Shown here in pieces: positions 11,830-23,734 of a stretch of DNA of 64,000 nucleotides. The stretch is taken from NCBI GenBank assembly GCA_963920635.1, contig OY987299.1, forward strand, positions 115,383,373 to 115,447,372, in the 5' to 3' direction. The notes beneath the pieces were generated by a model. It had not been told where the DNA came from, did not search any database, and saw only the letters and a program-made list of their open reading frames with translations. How positions within the stretch are numbered: position 1 is the first letter of the stretch; the number at the start of each line of letters is the position of its first letter. The DNA is from Pseudeuparius sepicola. Taxonomy: Eukaryota > Arthropoda > Insecta > Coleoptera > Anthribidae. The translations under genes were made by a program, and so were the position numbers.

Positions 11830-12390
11830 CATGAAATTCGTCACAGTTTTATTACATACTTGAACCCATAAAAATCTGAGGTAACATTTAAGGGTGTCCG
11901 ATATTCGTCACATTCCATTAGCGCACCCTCCTACCCCCGCAATTATTCACAATTCATGGTTATATAATAGTATATTACATAGCGAGAGTTGTAAACAGCT
12001 TATTACGTATGAGTGGAAAAGTTGCGCACGAGCCGCGCAGCGGCGAGTGCTGTAATTCCACGAGTATGTAATAAGCTTACAACTCGAGTTTTGTATTATA
12101 ATTTTTCTTCGACGAAAGAAAAACTATTATAATAGACAAACTATACTTCTGATTATCTGACAGGCAACAATTAGTATGTTGGTTAGTTGCTATGGTGACG
12201 CGGATGCCGCGCTAACAAGGCACCCGTGATAATTGCGTTTTAATTAAGAACAGATACGTAATTTTTTTATTACGTGTCAGTCATTACATGTCAGTCATTA
12301 CGTGTCAGTGTTTGTAACAATGAACTTACTTATAACCTAAACCGTCACTTAATAGGTATGTTACTAGCATAGGAGTAGAAAAATGGACAT
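11830..12390. repeat. Left flank of the MULE remnant, with TATTCGTCACA motifs and a GC-centred hairpin
   Basis: ATTCGTCACA occurs at about 11838 and TATTCGTCACA at about 11902. Their inverse (TGTGACGAATATC) occurs three times at 20519-20630 on the other side of the 7.2-kb insertion. These may be the inverted ends of the MULE element they flank. A separate hairpin at about 11985-12090 has AGTTGTAAAC-type stems and a CGAGCCGCGCAGCGGCGAG centre. Confidence 0.45.
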
Positions 12391-13046
12391 TATATACCTC
12401 TAGTATTTAGTTTACTAAAGAATAAATCGGAAGATACTTACAGACTCTGTTTAGAAAAACTCAAACTTTTATGTACTGTTAATAACTTCAGCTTCATTCC
12501 TAATAAAGTAGTTGTTGATTTTGAAATTGCCATCCACTTGCAGTTTTTAAGGTATGGGATAATGTTTCAATTGTTGGCTGCCGGTTTCACCTTACGCAGT
12601 CTTGGAGGCGTAAAATACAAAAATTAGGGTTAAGTTGTGAATATAAAGACAAGCACTGTGAAATTGGAAAGTGGCTTCATTATTGTTTTGGGTTGGTATT
12701 TTTGGATCCAAATGTAGTAAGCGATTTTTTTGTTTTCGAGTTAATGGAAGTAAAATCAAATGATAATAGGCTAACAGCTTTTGAAGATTATTTAATAGAT
12801 TATTTTATTTCCGAAGAAGCCATTTTTCCACCTCACATTTGGGCTGACGCCCCTTCCGCTTTAAATAAAACCACAAACGCTTGTGAATATTTCCATTCGC
12901 ATTTCAATAATGCTTTTTATTATAGTTCTCCGACAATTTTTTATTTTATGGGTGTCGTCATAAAGTTCCAAACGGAAGTATATATAAAATGTAATAGTGT
13001 TGGTTCTCCTTACAAATGCAAAAACTCAGCCACTAGGCGGCGAGAA
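12391..13046 (+). pseudogene. MULE-type transposase fragment, disrupted
   Basis: Hand translation gives a segment typical of insect MULE (Mutator-like) transposases. It reads YIPLVFSLLKNKSEDTYRLC, then a VVDFEIAIH stretch with the expected acidic residue, a GCRFHLTQSWRRKIQ motif, and LHYCFGLVFLDP leading to TTNACEYFHSHFNNAFYY. The last part is the conserved C-terminal end of the catalytic domain. A frameshift near 12545 separates the VVDFEIAIH part from the GCRFHLTQ part, and the N-terminal half is missing. The frame is cut at 13047 by the insertion of the 13055-20252 element. It is a dead transposase. The MULE assignment comes from motif memory, not a search. Confidence 0.75.
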
Positions 13047-13070
13047 GGTTTCTTCGAGGGGGGTAGTCAC

Positions 13071-13225
13071 TGTGGAGATCTTCTGTCCTACAGGATGGAG
13101 ATCCCATGGAGATCCGTGGAGATCTGTGGAGATCCGTGGAGATCTGTGGAAATCCGTGGAGATCCTGTGGAAATACGTGGAGATCCGGTGGAGATACGTG
13201 GAGATCCCGTGGAGATCCATCTACA
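13071..13225 (+). repeat. GTGGAGATCC tandem array, left side
   Basis: About a dozen imperfect copies of GTGGAGATC(C/T)(C/G) occur with 10-12-bp spacing. The matching array on the right (20090-20215, GGAGATCCA/GGATATCCG variants) is similar in composition. These are probably subterminal transposase-binding sites. The open frames they create (WRSVEIRGD-type repeats) are artefacts. Confidence 0.85.
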
Positions 13226-14222
13226 GTCGTGTAGAATCGGAAAAACGTAATTGCGCGCGCACCTCATCTATCCCCGATTACTGTAAGAAGTCCCGATTTT
13301 GTCAGATGACATTCTTCACAAAATCCCTAGGAATTTTCTGTTAACCATGGGTATAACATTGGTATATGTGTCTCAACCAGTTAATGACGTCACTCATTGA
13401 TTTATGATGTGAAAAGTTACCCAAGTGATACGAAAAAAAGAGCATAATAAAATAAAAACCCAATTGCAATCACGATTATACCGCTATAAATAACAATAAC
13501 TATGACTACAACTCATTTTAATAATAATTTCAAACGTCATGGAAACACTTTTCATTTTGGTATTTCTTAATAATTAGCTGCTTTTGGCAGCGTCTATGGG
13601 CGGACTCAGGGAAATTTAGCTTCGGTGTGTCAAAGTGACAGTGAAGGTTTTCCAGATCGTTCAAACTGGTTCAAACATTCGGCAATGAAAATATTCGCGG
13701 GTTTTCTACGTTTCGTGAGTTTTACCATCATCTGTGTTGTTCTTGTTCGAGTTACTTTTCGTGTTATTAGTGCAAATGGGCTAGTTACTGACCTGAACTT
13801 ATGACCCGGTTGCATTTTTTGCTGCATTGATGCCAACTTAGGATATCGAAATTACCAATTGACAGTCCCAGTAAGGACTTCTTAAAATAATTTGAGTATA
13901 ACATCATTCCAGCGCGGTCGGCGCCGCCGCCGGCCATTTGCGATAGGTCTTCGGCAACACGAGCACGTCTGTTTTCGGCGAGTTTTTGGCTAGTATAAGT
14001 TTAAATTATGTACTTAAAGAGTAGATGTGTGTGTGATTGATATTATTTATTTAATAATATAATAATAATAATATAATAATGTAATAATAATAATAATTTT
14101 ACAAATACAATTTATGTATCGCGATGTCCGGCAACAAGTGCTATTCATACTTTAACCTTAACCTAACTTTAACCTCGACCTTAACTTACAACCAAGCTAT
14201 CAACTAATCTAAATAACTATTA
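13226..14222. other. Interior of the 7.2-kb element, no gene seen
   Basis: No coding region is supported. A short GC-rich patch at 13905-13985 could be a promoter-like remnant. A TAA/TAATA microsatellite lies at 14040-14100. Confidence 0.4.
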
Positions 14223-15949
14223 CAGGGTGATTCAGTTCCGGTGGGGATCTCGGAAACCGTAACAAATACGAAGTCGGTCAAATAGAGGCAAACTTGCGCC
14301 TTTGGGCGCCTAATAATATGCCGTTGAGAAAGTAAAAATATTTTCATGGGTTGCTGAGATATTTAAGAAAAACCGAATTTTTGAAATTTAAATTTTATTT
14401 TTTTCTGGCGCCATTTGCAATAATATTGAAAAATAAATTATACCTTTTCATTGCAACTTTTTCTGGACTACGTCATAGTATTTTTAGATTTTCGGGGCGA
14501 CGTTTCGTTTTTGAGATAGAGGGATCATCTTCATTTTTTTAAATACGGACCTGGATTTTTTATTGCATATTTCGAAACGAATCGTTGTCCTGAGTACAAC
14601 GATGTATGACACATACATATGTTTTCTAGTTTTAGCTGCTAAAATGCACATTTACTAAGAAAAAAATTAATACGGTCCTAGACTATGCATTTTCTCTCTT
14701 TTTTTCAAAACTATTCCAGTTATAACAGGTGATCATTATTTTAATACCTACCGGATTAATTATTCTCCATGTTTGTCATATTTTGAAATTTTTTTTATAC
14801 TTTAGGTAAATAACAACAAATAATAACAATAGTAAGATACATTTTACCTAAAGTTTAAAAAATAATTTCAAAATATGACAAACATAGAGTTTAATTAATC
14901 CAGTAGGTATAACAAAATGATTACTTGTTATAATTATTATTGGAATAGCTTTGAAAAAAAGAGAGTCCAGGACCATATTAATTTTTTTGTAGTAAATGTG
15001 CATTTTAGCGGCCAAAACGGGAAAAAATATGTATGTGTCATACATCGTTGTACCCCAGAAAAGGACGAATCAGAAGTGGCACTTGGCTAATTTAAGAGGG
15101 CAGAGGGGTATTTTTATGAGGTGGTGGGGACGGAGAGTATTGCTAGGCCGCCAGATCCTTAGAAAGGTTAAAACATGTCAACATATTTTTCACTATCATT
15201 TATTCATTTTGGGTAGGTATACCAATAAAATTAATATGAAAGCAAGTAATATTATCTAATGTGTGCCGGTAGTAAAATTATAATGTTTTATTTTATTAAT
15301 TTATTCTATTTATCTGAGCCAAGAAAACCCACAACCTGACCCCTGTTTTCTGGGACTTGATTATGAAAGCGGAATGCTTGACAACAGCGCGGCGCGGCGC
15401 CACAGATTCCGTTCTTGCGGTACTGCCAGATCGTCCAGTCGGGAGCCGGTAACCAAGGCAACCCATAAAAATATAATGCAAATTAATTTAGTATAAAATG
15501 AAATCGATGATAATTTACTTATAAAAATGTTAGTCCTTGATAGTATTTTGGTGGATATTGAATTGAAGGCGATAAAAATAGCTAAATGAATTTAAGGAAA
15601 TTGTCAGGCATAAAAGCTGACGAAGTCCGGCAACGTCGTTCGTGGCCTACGACTGACGCGCCACCTAACGCCAGACGCCAGACAGCGTCAGTATGTTCAG
15701 TTGAGGTTAAACTCCTTATAAAACGTAAACAATAAAACGAAAAACGATTACCAATTTCTAAGTAAAAAAGCCCAGTATTATTATCATGACTGTGATAAAA
15801 GTATCCAAAACAGGGACCAGATAAGGTGTACAATATGTATTCAGCTCAACTTGACTGCTTGTGTTGTTACTTCGAATACTTCGTTGCTGTATTTACACTA
15901 GTGCATTGTGCCCCAGAAGACCCACTTTGTGCTTAGGTTTTGTGACGAA

Positions 15950-18905
15950 ATGGCCCCGCAATTATTGCTGTGTTCGTGGATGTTCTAACAACACGAGGAA
16001 TGTTGGGATAAGTTTTTTCAAAATACCTGCTGATGAAAACAGGTAGGTACCTATGTGTAGTTTGTCCCTACCTTGTTACCACATTATTATATCCTTAGGT
16101 ATTATAAATTTTATGTCCTAGGTAGGTACTACCCCTTTTACTGGAGTATTACCTACCCCAGAAAACCCACAAATGGTTTCCTACTGATAATACCTACCTA
16201 ACTATGGTTTTTAATTTTTTTTTTTCAAGGTGTTATGCATGGAAGAGAAAGTGTGGAAGGCAGGATTTGTTAGAAAAAACACCCACACAGCTTTTTATTA
16301 ATTATAAAGTTTGTTCAATGCACTTTGAAAATACAGAGTCCTTCTGTGTCTGTATGCAGCAATTTGACTTTGTTAGAACCTCAACGAGAACTTGATCAAC
16401 CAGTCTCGATCGCTCAACCTTTGGATCAACCAAGTACACCCCATCTGTCACAGTCACCTATAGGCGATCTCCACAGCATTACCGAATTTTCAGTTGCATC
16501 AAAAGGTAATGATATATATTCACAAACTGTTATTATAGTATACACACCCAAACTTATATGACATCACGCATTATTTGCGATAATTTTTTTTGTCAAAAAT
16601 TATATGTCATGGAAAGTCAAAAGTGTTTACTAACAAAAACAGTTAAATGTGAAAAACCCGACAATATAAATTGTAATAAATATTAAGTGATTCCATATTA
16701 TAAGTTTGGGTGTGTGTACATATATTGTAATTTTTTGTATTACTTATTTTGTTATTGAATAATTCTATTTTTAGATGCTAGTCAACAAACTTCTCTTAGT
16801 TTGAGTGCACATAGTCCGAGAAAGCATTCATTAAAGTTACAAATAAAAAAACTCCAAAGAAAGTTGTATCCGAAGTTGGAGCAAGCTGTCGACAGTGCCG
16901 ACACTGAAATAAATGACGAACAATTTCTTGCCATTTGTGAGAAAAAACTGTCTGCTTCAATGCTACTATTTGTAAGGCATTATTTAGAAAATCCCAAAAA
17001 AGATCCACAGGGATATCGTTACTCTTCAGATATGAAACAATTTTCCTTAACAATTTATTTTCTAATCCCAAATGCTTATAGATTTTTAATGAAACCACTT
17101 TATTTGCCATCTAAAAGCACTCTTCAAAGAATAACTAGCAAATGGCATATAACTGCAGGTCTTAACAGTTTCATTTTTGAGGTTATTAAATCAAAAGCTA
17201 CAAATTTAGAGGGTTCTTCAAAACAGTGCATTCTTTGTATTGACGAAATGTCATTAAAAATGTTTTTATTTTACAATAGAGCTTCCGATACCATTGTTGG
17301 CTTTCATAATACATTGAAGGAAAAAAGATATGCTCCTGCTAAATATGTTTTAGCTATTATGGCTAGAGCAATATTTGCTAAGTGGAAGCAACCAGTTGCT
17401 TATTTCTTTATTGATACTTGTTCAGGGGAGGAATTAAAATTTATTATTTTTGAAGCAATAAGGAAACTTAAATCTGTAGGATTACTAGTAAGTGCGTTAG
17501 TGTCTGATCAAGGATCAAATTTTGTACAATTTTCAAAATCAGTTGGTATCTCTCCAAACTCTTCACATTTTTATGTCGATAGCGAAAAAATATTTTATAT
17601 TTTTGATGTGCCGCATCTCTTAAAATCAACACGAAATAATTTTTTCAATTACACATTCGAAACCTCTGAAGGATGTACAAATAAAACGTATAGGTATTGA
17701 CCAAATTTATAATAAACAAAAACATAAGCCTTTGGCTCTTCGGCTGTGTCCAAAATTTACAGATGAACACATTAATTCGAATCCTTTTAAAAAACTGAAG
17801 GTTAGTTTAGCCGTCCAAGTTTTCAGCGCAATGGTAGCTGCGGCACTTAATTCCTTTATTGAATTCGGACAATTCCCCCCTTCGGCAAACGCTACAGTGT
17901 CATTTGTAGAAAAAATTGATAAGTTATTTGATATCTTAAATTCCTCAAAAATATCAGGCAGTAATACAAGTACAATAGACCTTTCAAAGGAGCAGATTAC
18001 CAAGTCGATTTTTTAAAGGAAATGTTTACATATTTTGAGAATATTAAAATTTTAAAACAAAATATAGAGGTTACCAATAAAGTTAAATTTTTGAAAGGGT
18101 GGCAAATCACAATAAATTCATTTTTAGGTCTTTGGGAAAAATTTCATTGTTTAGAGTTTAGTTCCTTACACACTCGACGCTTAAATCAAGATTGTCTCGA
18201 AAATTTTTTCGGCACTATTAGGCAGCAAGGGGGAATCCAACCCCCATCCAATGCGAAAGGGCTTTCAAAAAATCATTTTGTTTAAATTATTTCCAACACG
18301 CGGATGGGGCTAATTGTATTGAGGATTTTGATTCATTATTGTCATACGTAACCACCGAACATACACAAATTTACAACAAAGTTGTTGTGGGAAATGCAAG
18401 ATCTATTTTTTCTGATTTAAGTTCGGTGGCACCAGATTATATTGATTTCGAACTACATGAATCAAATAGTATATCATATGTTTGTGGATATTTATTAACA
18501 AAGTGCTTGGAACAACATTCATGTGAAGTTTGTATTAAATATTGTAAACGTCATACATTAGGGGATACTGATTTGTTTACTTATTTTAAAGCATACAAAT
18601 CAAGTGGTAACGAAACCTTTGGACATTTATTTTCACCTCCTGATAATTTCCTAAATTATATTAAAACTCTCGAAGTTAATTTTTGTACCCTCTTTCCAAA
18701 GTTTGCTTTAGAAGAAAATGTTGGTGTGAAATAAAAAAATAAGCTGCAAAACATTTCATATCAACATCCATGCCCTAGTTTTAATCATGCCTATTTATTA
18801 TCCCTTTATGTAAGATTTAGAATCTATTCTTTAAAATTTTTAAATCGTGATATTGTTTCTAATAAAACTAATAAAAATTATAAAGTTCGAAATTTACATT
18901 TATAA
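15950..18905 (+). pseudogene. THAP-domain P-element transposase, frameshifted
   Basis: Exon 1 (about 15950-16042) and exon 2 (16230-16505) join to a THAP zinc finger: YCCVRGC, FFKIP, a W in YAWKRK, and VCSMHF supplying the last C and H. Exon 3 (16775-18905) carries the catalytic region with CIDEMSLK and VSDQGSNF aspartates, VPHLLKSTRNNFF, the REQ-like IRQQGG block and a C-terminal HPCPSFNHAYL segment. Breaks seen: no in-frame ATG at the usual start (an extra base in ATGGCCCC), frameshifts near 16340, 17690, 17978 and 18225, and a TAA at 18732. Intron splice sites are still good. Related to THAP9 and the Drosophila P transposase by motif. It is not functional as read. Confidence 0.88.
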
Positions 18906-19653
18906 GTGCTGCCAGGGGTCATTATTTTTAAAAATTAGGCTAAGTTGATAATGTATAGTGTGCATGTGCATAATATGTACGTAAGTAGTTTATAATATCT
19001 TTTGTATTTATAGGTATTATATTTTATATGTGCTATTGTTTTTGATTTTTTTTTATAGATTTTAGTAATAAACATTTTTGATAAATAACCTTTTTTTACT
19101 ACCAGTGATACGAAGGTCAACCAATTTTGCAAATAATAATTGTTATGGATCTATATAAAAAAACAAATTAATTGCCAAGCTATGAGTTTGGACGCAAGTC
19201 GATTGAAATATTGTAATATTTCAACCACCCAAGTAGAATAGTTCACTTGAACCCAAATCATAGTTGTTTCTAATTAATATAGGTAAGTATAAAATAATAA
19301 AGAGGAAATATTGTGAAATTTCCATGTACAATAAAAAAATGTATTTTTCTCTTTAGTAAAATATTAATATATTTTTTTTTCGTCAGTAAAATACCTACTT
19401 AAAATCACTTCTGGAGATTCAAATTTAACTAGATCTAATCCCAGAAAAAAACTTTACTATTCTAAAAATTAATTTTGCTATATAAAACACAAAATTTTCT
19501 ATAGCCCGGACCTGATCGTGCCAACGCAATGGGCAAGTTCTACTCTGTCCAAAATACGGTGGGCGTGGCCAATGCGCAGATGTCAACGGCGGAGAGTTCA
19601 TTTCCTATGCGCGAGAGGGGAAATTGGAACCGCGACATCAAAGGCGCCGAAAG
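18906..19653. other. 3' part of the P-like element, non-coding
   Basis: This is AT-rich sequence between the transposase remnant and the right terminal repeat. Short direct repeats of TTATAGGTATTATA type occur near 19000. A G+C-richer stretch lies at 19505-19660 just inside the terminal repeat. Confidence 0.5.
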
Positions 19654-20260
19654 CAAGTGCCACTTCTGATTCGTCCTTTTCTGGGGTTGTACTCAGGACA
19701 ATGATTTATTTCGAAATATGGAATAAAAAATCCAAGTCCGTATTTAAAAAAATTAAGATGATCCCTCTATCTCAAAAACGAAACGTCGCCCCGAAAATCT
19801 AAAAATACCAGGACGTAGTCCAGAAAAAGTTGCAATGAAAAAGTGTAATTTATTTTTCAATTTTATTGCAAATGGCGCCAGAAAAAAATACCATTCGTAA
19901 TCTCGTTTACTACCTGTAAAAAGTTTGTGATTTATCCATATCGAGATTCATATATTGTAAAAAATATACTCGAAAATATGGATACACTATAAACTACCAC
20001 TTTCTGACAGCGAAAACCTGTTTTTTTTTCAAAGATCTAATTCCATATAAAATTGAATAGTAATTAATGTATATCGAGGTCCTAAGGAAATATATGGAGA
20101 TCCATGGAAATCCATGGAGATCCAAGGATATCCGTGGAGATCCAAGGATATCCGTGGATATCCCAGGATATCCGTGGAGATCTATGGAGATACAACAAGA
20201 TCTCCACAAATGGAGATTTTCTGTCCCAAAAAATCGCGTGACTACCCCCTCGGGTTTCTT

Positions 20261-20640
20261 TTGAAAATTAATGTTAGATTTAAGAAGTGAAAAAATATCT
20301 TTGCTTCATTTTGTCAAAGTTGTTTCAAATGTGTACGGACACAACGAATAAATGTAACAATATGTAATAATAATATATGTAATAGATTCCAGTAGTTTGT
20401 ATTTTGTTATTATTTAATAAACCCGAGAAACCTATACTAAATCTTAGTAAATAGGTATTATCAGATTTTCTGTTTCTTTAACCATTCATCCCCTATCATT
20501 TTATTCTCTAATCACCAGTGTGACGAATTTTGTAGTGTCAAAAGAGGGACGTAAAATGCTCTGTGACGAATATCGTACCACTTGCTGAGCTGTACTTAAC
20601 CGTTGTGACGAATATCCGATCGCCCTCGCAAACTAATAAG
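20261..20640. repeat. Right flank of the MULE remnant with TGTGACGAAT motifs
   Basis: GTGACGAAT occurs near 20520, 20571 and 20615, inverted relative to the motifs at 11838-11912. This supports a single old element spanning both sides before the 7.2-kb insertion, but the exact ends are not determined. Confidence 0.4.
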
Positions 20641-22294
20641 GTAATTAGAAAATATCAATGTAATTAATTTTACTCAATGAAAAATGAAAAAAGATTCACG
20701 TAAAAATTAATACAGAGGGGAAAATCCTCGGGAAAATCACAAGTAACAAGTAACTGGCAAATCACAAGTAACAAGTAACTGGCAATTTTTCAATGTCGGT
20801 TTCCGACCACTAGAAATTTTCACAAAAAACTTGTTTTGAGTGATTTTTTATCTTAAAAATATTAAAATCTATTATTCCTTAATCATCTAAAACATATTAC
20901 CGTTGACTGAAGAATAATCCTCACCCAACGATATTACATGCAAATTTTAAATAGAAAATTTAAATAACATGCCTACTATTTACTGTGACAGTTACAGTAA
21001 CCACTTTTTGAGCATTATGGCAGGCACGTGTTCTCTCTGCGATGGTCTCATACAAACTGATTTTTTGCTCCAAAATTTCTTTGCTTCCGACCAATGACAG
21101 TGACTGCTTAACACGACAAGGATTCTCGGAACCGAATTCAGTGGACAACAATTGGATGCCTAATTTTTTTAATTTCCCTTTTATATGCAGAAATGGTCGA
21201 GAACAGGTAGTGGTCGCACCACCGGCACAATGGCCCTATTATAGTATTTCTTATTTAATGTTAAATTAGGCGAAAATCCTTGGGGCCCGGTGAAAAATTT
21301 TCGTAGGTGGTCCAAATTCTTTTTGCGCAGTAAGTATAAACTACATAATTTTTCTTCTCGTGACTAAAAAATTTTTTGCCCTTTGGAGCCCTTGGAGCCT
21401 GGCTAAATATTTTTCAATCCAGTCCAAATTAGATGACGATTACTTAACAAGTTACCGTTAACGCAACTTTTGTACTTCTTTTAAAATTTCCAAAAAAATG
21501 CGTTTTGCTCTTTTTCCGCCCACCAAGTAGGTGGGTATGTATAAATTTGGTTCTCAATTTACCCTTATTCACATATTTCTTTGCTGATAGGTACCGCAAT
21601 TTAGAAAAACCGATTCTTACAAGGTTGCAGTAGTGCGTGGTCAAGTTTTGGTAATTCAGCGGTCTTGGTTCTTTTCAACCCTGCTAATAAAGAATAGGTG
21701 ATGGGATATGTAGGTAGGTATATGGATGGGATCCACTGCTATCTAGAAACACTAGAAATAATAGGTGCCTAGTGTACCTTCAAATTTATTTGCCTATAAT
21801 ATCTCGTATAAATATGTATCGTATATCGTATATGGACCACTTCTACCATAATGAAGAACCCACTATTATTTTCACCACTCATCTGCATAATTTCGTTTTT
21901 TAGCATGCTTGGAAAATTGAACATTCGACGGCTACCCATCAGTGCATGTTAAAATTATCTTCGTTATTAGAAACGACAAAAGCAACGATCATGTCATTGC
22001 ATACTAGCCAGCGGTAGTCCAAATACGGTGAGCATTAACCTAAATAAAAAAAAAATCGTTCGCAAAACAAAAAGAAATTCGCCACTTGGAGCACACTTGT
22101 TATCATTATTATTTTAAAAATTTACAGGCATCTTGATGTTGATTGGGCAAGAACAGCTGATCCGTACCCCCGGATTCTTTCTCCTGTAGTCCCAGTCCTT
22201 TAAATTGGTCCCACCCTTGTCTTCAAAATGTGTTTTGTTAATAATAACAGAGCTATTATTTGTGAACAAGCAATGAATCCAATGAATCACTTAC
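20641..22294. other. Intergenic sequence, nothing coding recognised
   Basis: A 28-29-bp direct duplication containing CACAAGTAACAAGTAACTGG lies at about 20738-20795. The 30-bp micro-insertion at 20901 is listed separately. No gene is supported. Confidence 0.4.
20901..20930. mobile_element. 30-bp micro-MITE, CGTTGACTGA family
   Basis: The insert runs from CGTTGACTGAAG to TCACCCAACG and is flanked by a perfect 7-bp duplication ATATTAC (20894-20900 and 20931-20937). The ends CGTTG/CAACG match those of the 183-bp relative at 2053. A sister micro-copy is at 42617-42648. Confidence 0.7.
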
Positions 22295-22342
22295 CTGCCT
22301 GGTAACGGCGGCCTCGTCCATGTCGGACGGCCGTCGGTTCAT
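22295..22342 (-). CDS. Possible first coding exon of an unknown gene
   Basis: On the minus strand ATG at 22342 opens the frame MNRRPSDMDEAAVTRQ, which ends exactly at a strong donor CAG|GTAAGTGA (exon end 22295). It lies in a G+C-rich block (22290-22740) that looks like a promoter/5' exon island. The frame stays open upstream to at least 22438, so the true start may be further up. I do not recognise the product and cannot identify downstream exons to the left. This is inferred from the donor and composition only. Confidence 0.35.
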
Positions 22343-22740
22343 CTCTTCGGCTTCGTCGGACCGCTCCTCCCTAGTGGAGGACGGGCTCTTCGAGAAAATC
22401 CGCGAAATTGCACTCCACATCCACGATCGGTACTCCACAGGGCTCTCTCCTGTCCGCGAAAAGTATCATCGCCCTACCTACGCGAAACCTTCGATCTTCC
22501 GCACCCCTTATGACGGCTCGCGACGCGAATTCACTAACCCAATATCGGCCCTTGTTTCTAAAGGGGTTTAAACAGATTTTGGGCGGTAAAATGCCAATCA
22601 ACGTGTCTTTTATCCAAATTTGACGAATTTTTCTTGTCTTGTCATTATGAAAACCGAAGACCTGCAGCGGTGGCGCCACCAGCGAGGGAACTCGGAACTA
22701 TCCGAAGCGGATCGAACGGCGACGAGGGACAGAAATTGCG
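22343..22740 (-). promoter_or_regulatory. GC-rich island upstream of the candidate exon
   Basis: High G+C and CpG (for example 22310-22400 and 22660-22735) stand out from AT-rich surroundings. It is consistent with a promoter or 5' UTR for a minus-strand gene starting near 22342. No specific core promoter element is claimed. Confidence 0.3.
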
Positions 22741-23734
22741 GGAAAATTTAAATCCCTAAGCAATTTCGATTTTAATTATCTTACTTGACGGTCTACGGCC
22801 CATTCGCTTTTGAACTTTTGCTGTAAACTAATCAGATTTCTTCAGTATTTTGACCAATTTGATTGATTTAGGTAATTTTTGTTAAGTTTACTCAGATGCT
22901 GCGATGCGTACGCACGGAATTAAGAACTTTTTGCCTGATCCGTTTGCACTATGCGTATTGCTTGCGTTCCATAAAGTCGGTGTAGTTTAAATTATTGTAA
23001 TAACGGATTATAACCACGGCCAACGGCCCTCATAAAATAATTATAATAATTTTACGAGAGCCGTGCCACGGCCGCATTCGATTGGCAATAAATAGGTAAG
23101 TGATCAGGATCGATGATTACTGATTTCAGATCAGTACAAAGCGTTCGATTGAGAGAAATTATCTATCATAATAGAGATCATATATACAATGTGTCCCAAT
23201 TTGATACTGGACACCTCAGAAATATATAATGGTACTCCTTGTACAAGTAAAGGTGGTGAAACTCCATTTCTCTGGGTGAAACAAACACCGACACTGGGTC
23301 AATGGTGGAAACCTAGCCCAAAAAAAGAAAGAAGAAGAAGGGTTAAAAAGGACAGTTTAGGTTTAGAATAAAAATAAATTATTGCAACTCAAAATTAATA
23401 AAAAAATACGCTGTCGCATTAGTCGGGTAGGAAATTTGTGCGTTGATGATATTCCTCGTGATATTCATGATATGAATATATTCCAATAACTTGACTTCAA
23501 TATTATTGAAGATAGTTATTGGAACGAGAAAAAAAAAATTAGCTCCAGTCCAGTCCCGTTTTCACTTAAAACAAATCTAGTAACCACAATGTATCAAGCG
23601 CTATACGGGTTAAGTAGGTACCGAGCTGAGTTTGCTGTTAGAAAATACTTTTGGAACACCAAAACCAGAATTTTGGTTATTTCGTACCCCTCCTCTATCG
23701 TTCCTCTATCTATGTTTCGTACCTACTATTTTAC
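22741..23734. other. Intergenic sequence, no gene seen
   Basis: An inverted pair lies at about 23000-23080 (CCACGGCCAACGGCCCTCAT...GAGAGCCGTGCCACGGCC). Another around CAATAACTTGACTTCAATATTATTG lies near 23484. No coding region is supported. Confidence 0.4.

Larger units (their letters stand above)
15054..19685 (+). mobile_element. P-superfamily element, 4.6 kb, 32-bp inverted ends, 7-bp duplication
   Basis: The two ends are perfect 32-bp inverted repeats beginning CCCAGAAAAGGACGAATCAG (15054-15085 and 19654-19685). A 7-bp duplication GTTGTAC flanks them (15047-15053 and 19686-19692). The uninterrupted inverse copy of the target at about 14590 gives the empty site, so the duplication length is certain. 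It carries a broken THAP transposase gene at 15950-18905. Seven-base duplications are known for 1360/ProtoP elements of the P superfamily, while canonical P makes 8. Confidence 0.9.
14223..19890. mobile_element. CAGGGTG foldback, split by a P-like element
   Basis: The left end is TTA|CAGGGTGATTCAGTTCC. The left arm runs to a hinge near 14835. The right arm is its inverse from 14840 to 15053, is interrupted, and resumes at 19686-19890 (landmarks GTATTTAAAAAAATTAAGATG and AAATGGCGCCAGAAAAAAAT). It then stops short, lacking about the last 160 bp. The interruption is the 4.6-kb P-like element; removing it restores continuity with the complement of the left arm. Confidence 0.8.
13055..20252. mobile_element. 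7.2-kb composite element with GTGGAGATCC arrays and 8-bp duplication
   Basis: The ends CGAGGGGGGTAGTCAC and GTGACTACCCCCTCG are inverted and flanked by a perfect 8-bp duplication GGTTTCTT (13047-13054 and 20253-20260). Just inside are arrays of the 10-bp motif GTGGAGATCC (13071-13225) and its relatives (20090-20215). The interior is mostly later insertions: a CAGGGTG foldback from 14223, itself split by the P-like element 15054-19685. Without these the element would be about 1.5 kb. The 8-bp duplication fits hAT or P; no transposase of its own is seen. It sits inside the MULE fragment. Confidence 0.85.

Noticed and set aside
13026..13344. Frames rich in WRSVEIRGD or STDLHG repeats
   Set aside because: They are translations of the GTGGAGATCC transposon array and exist on both strands.
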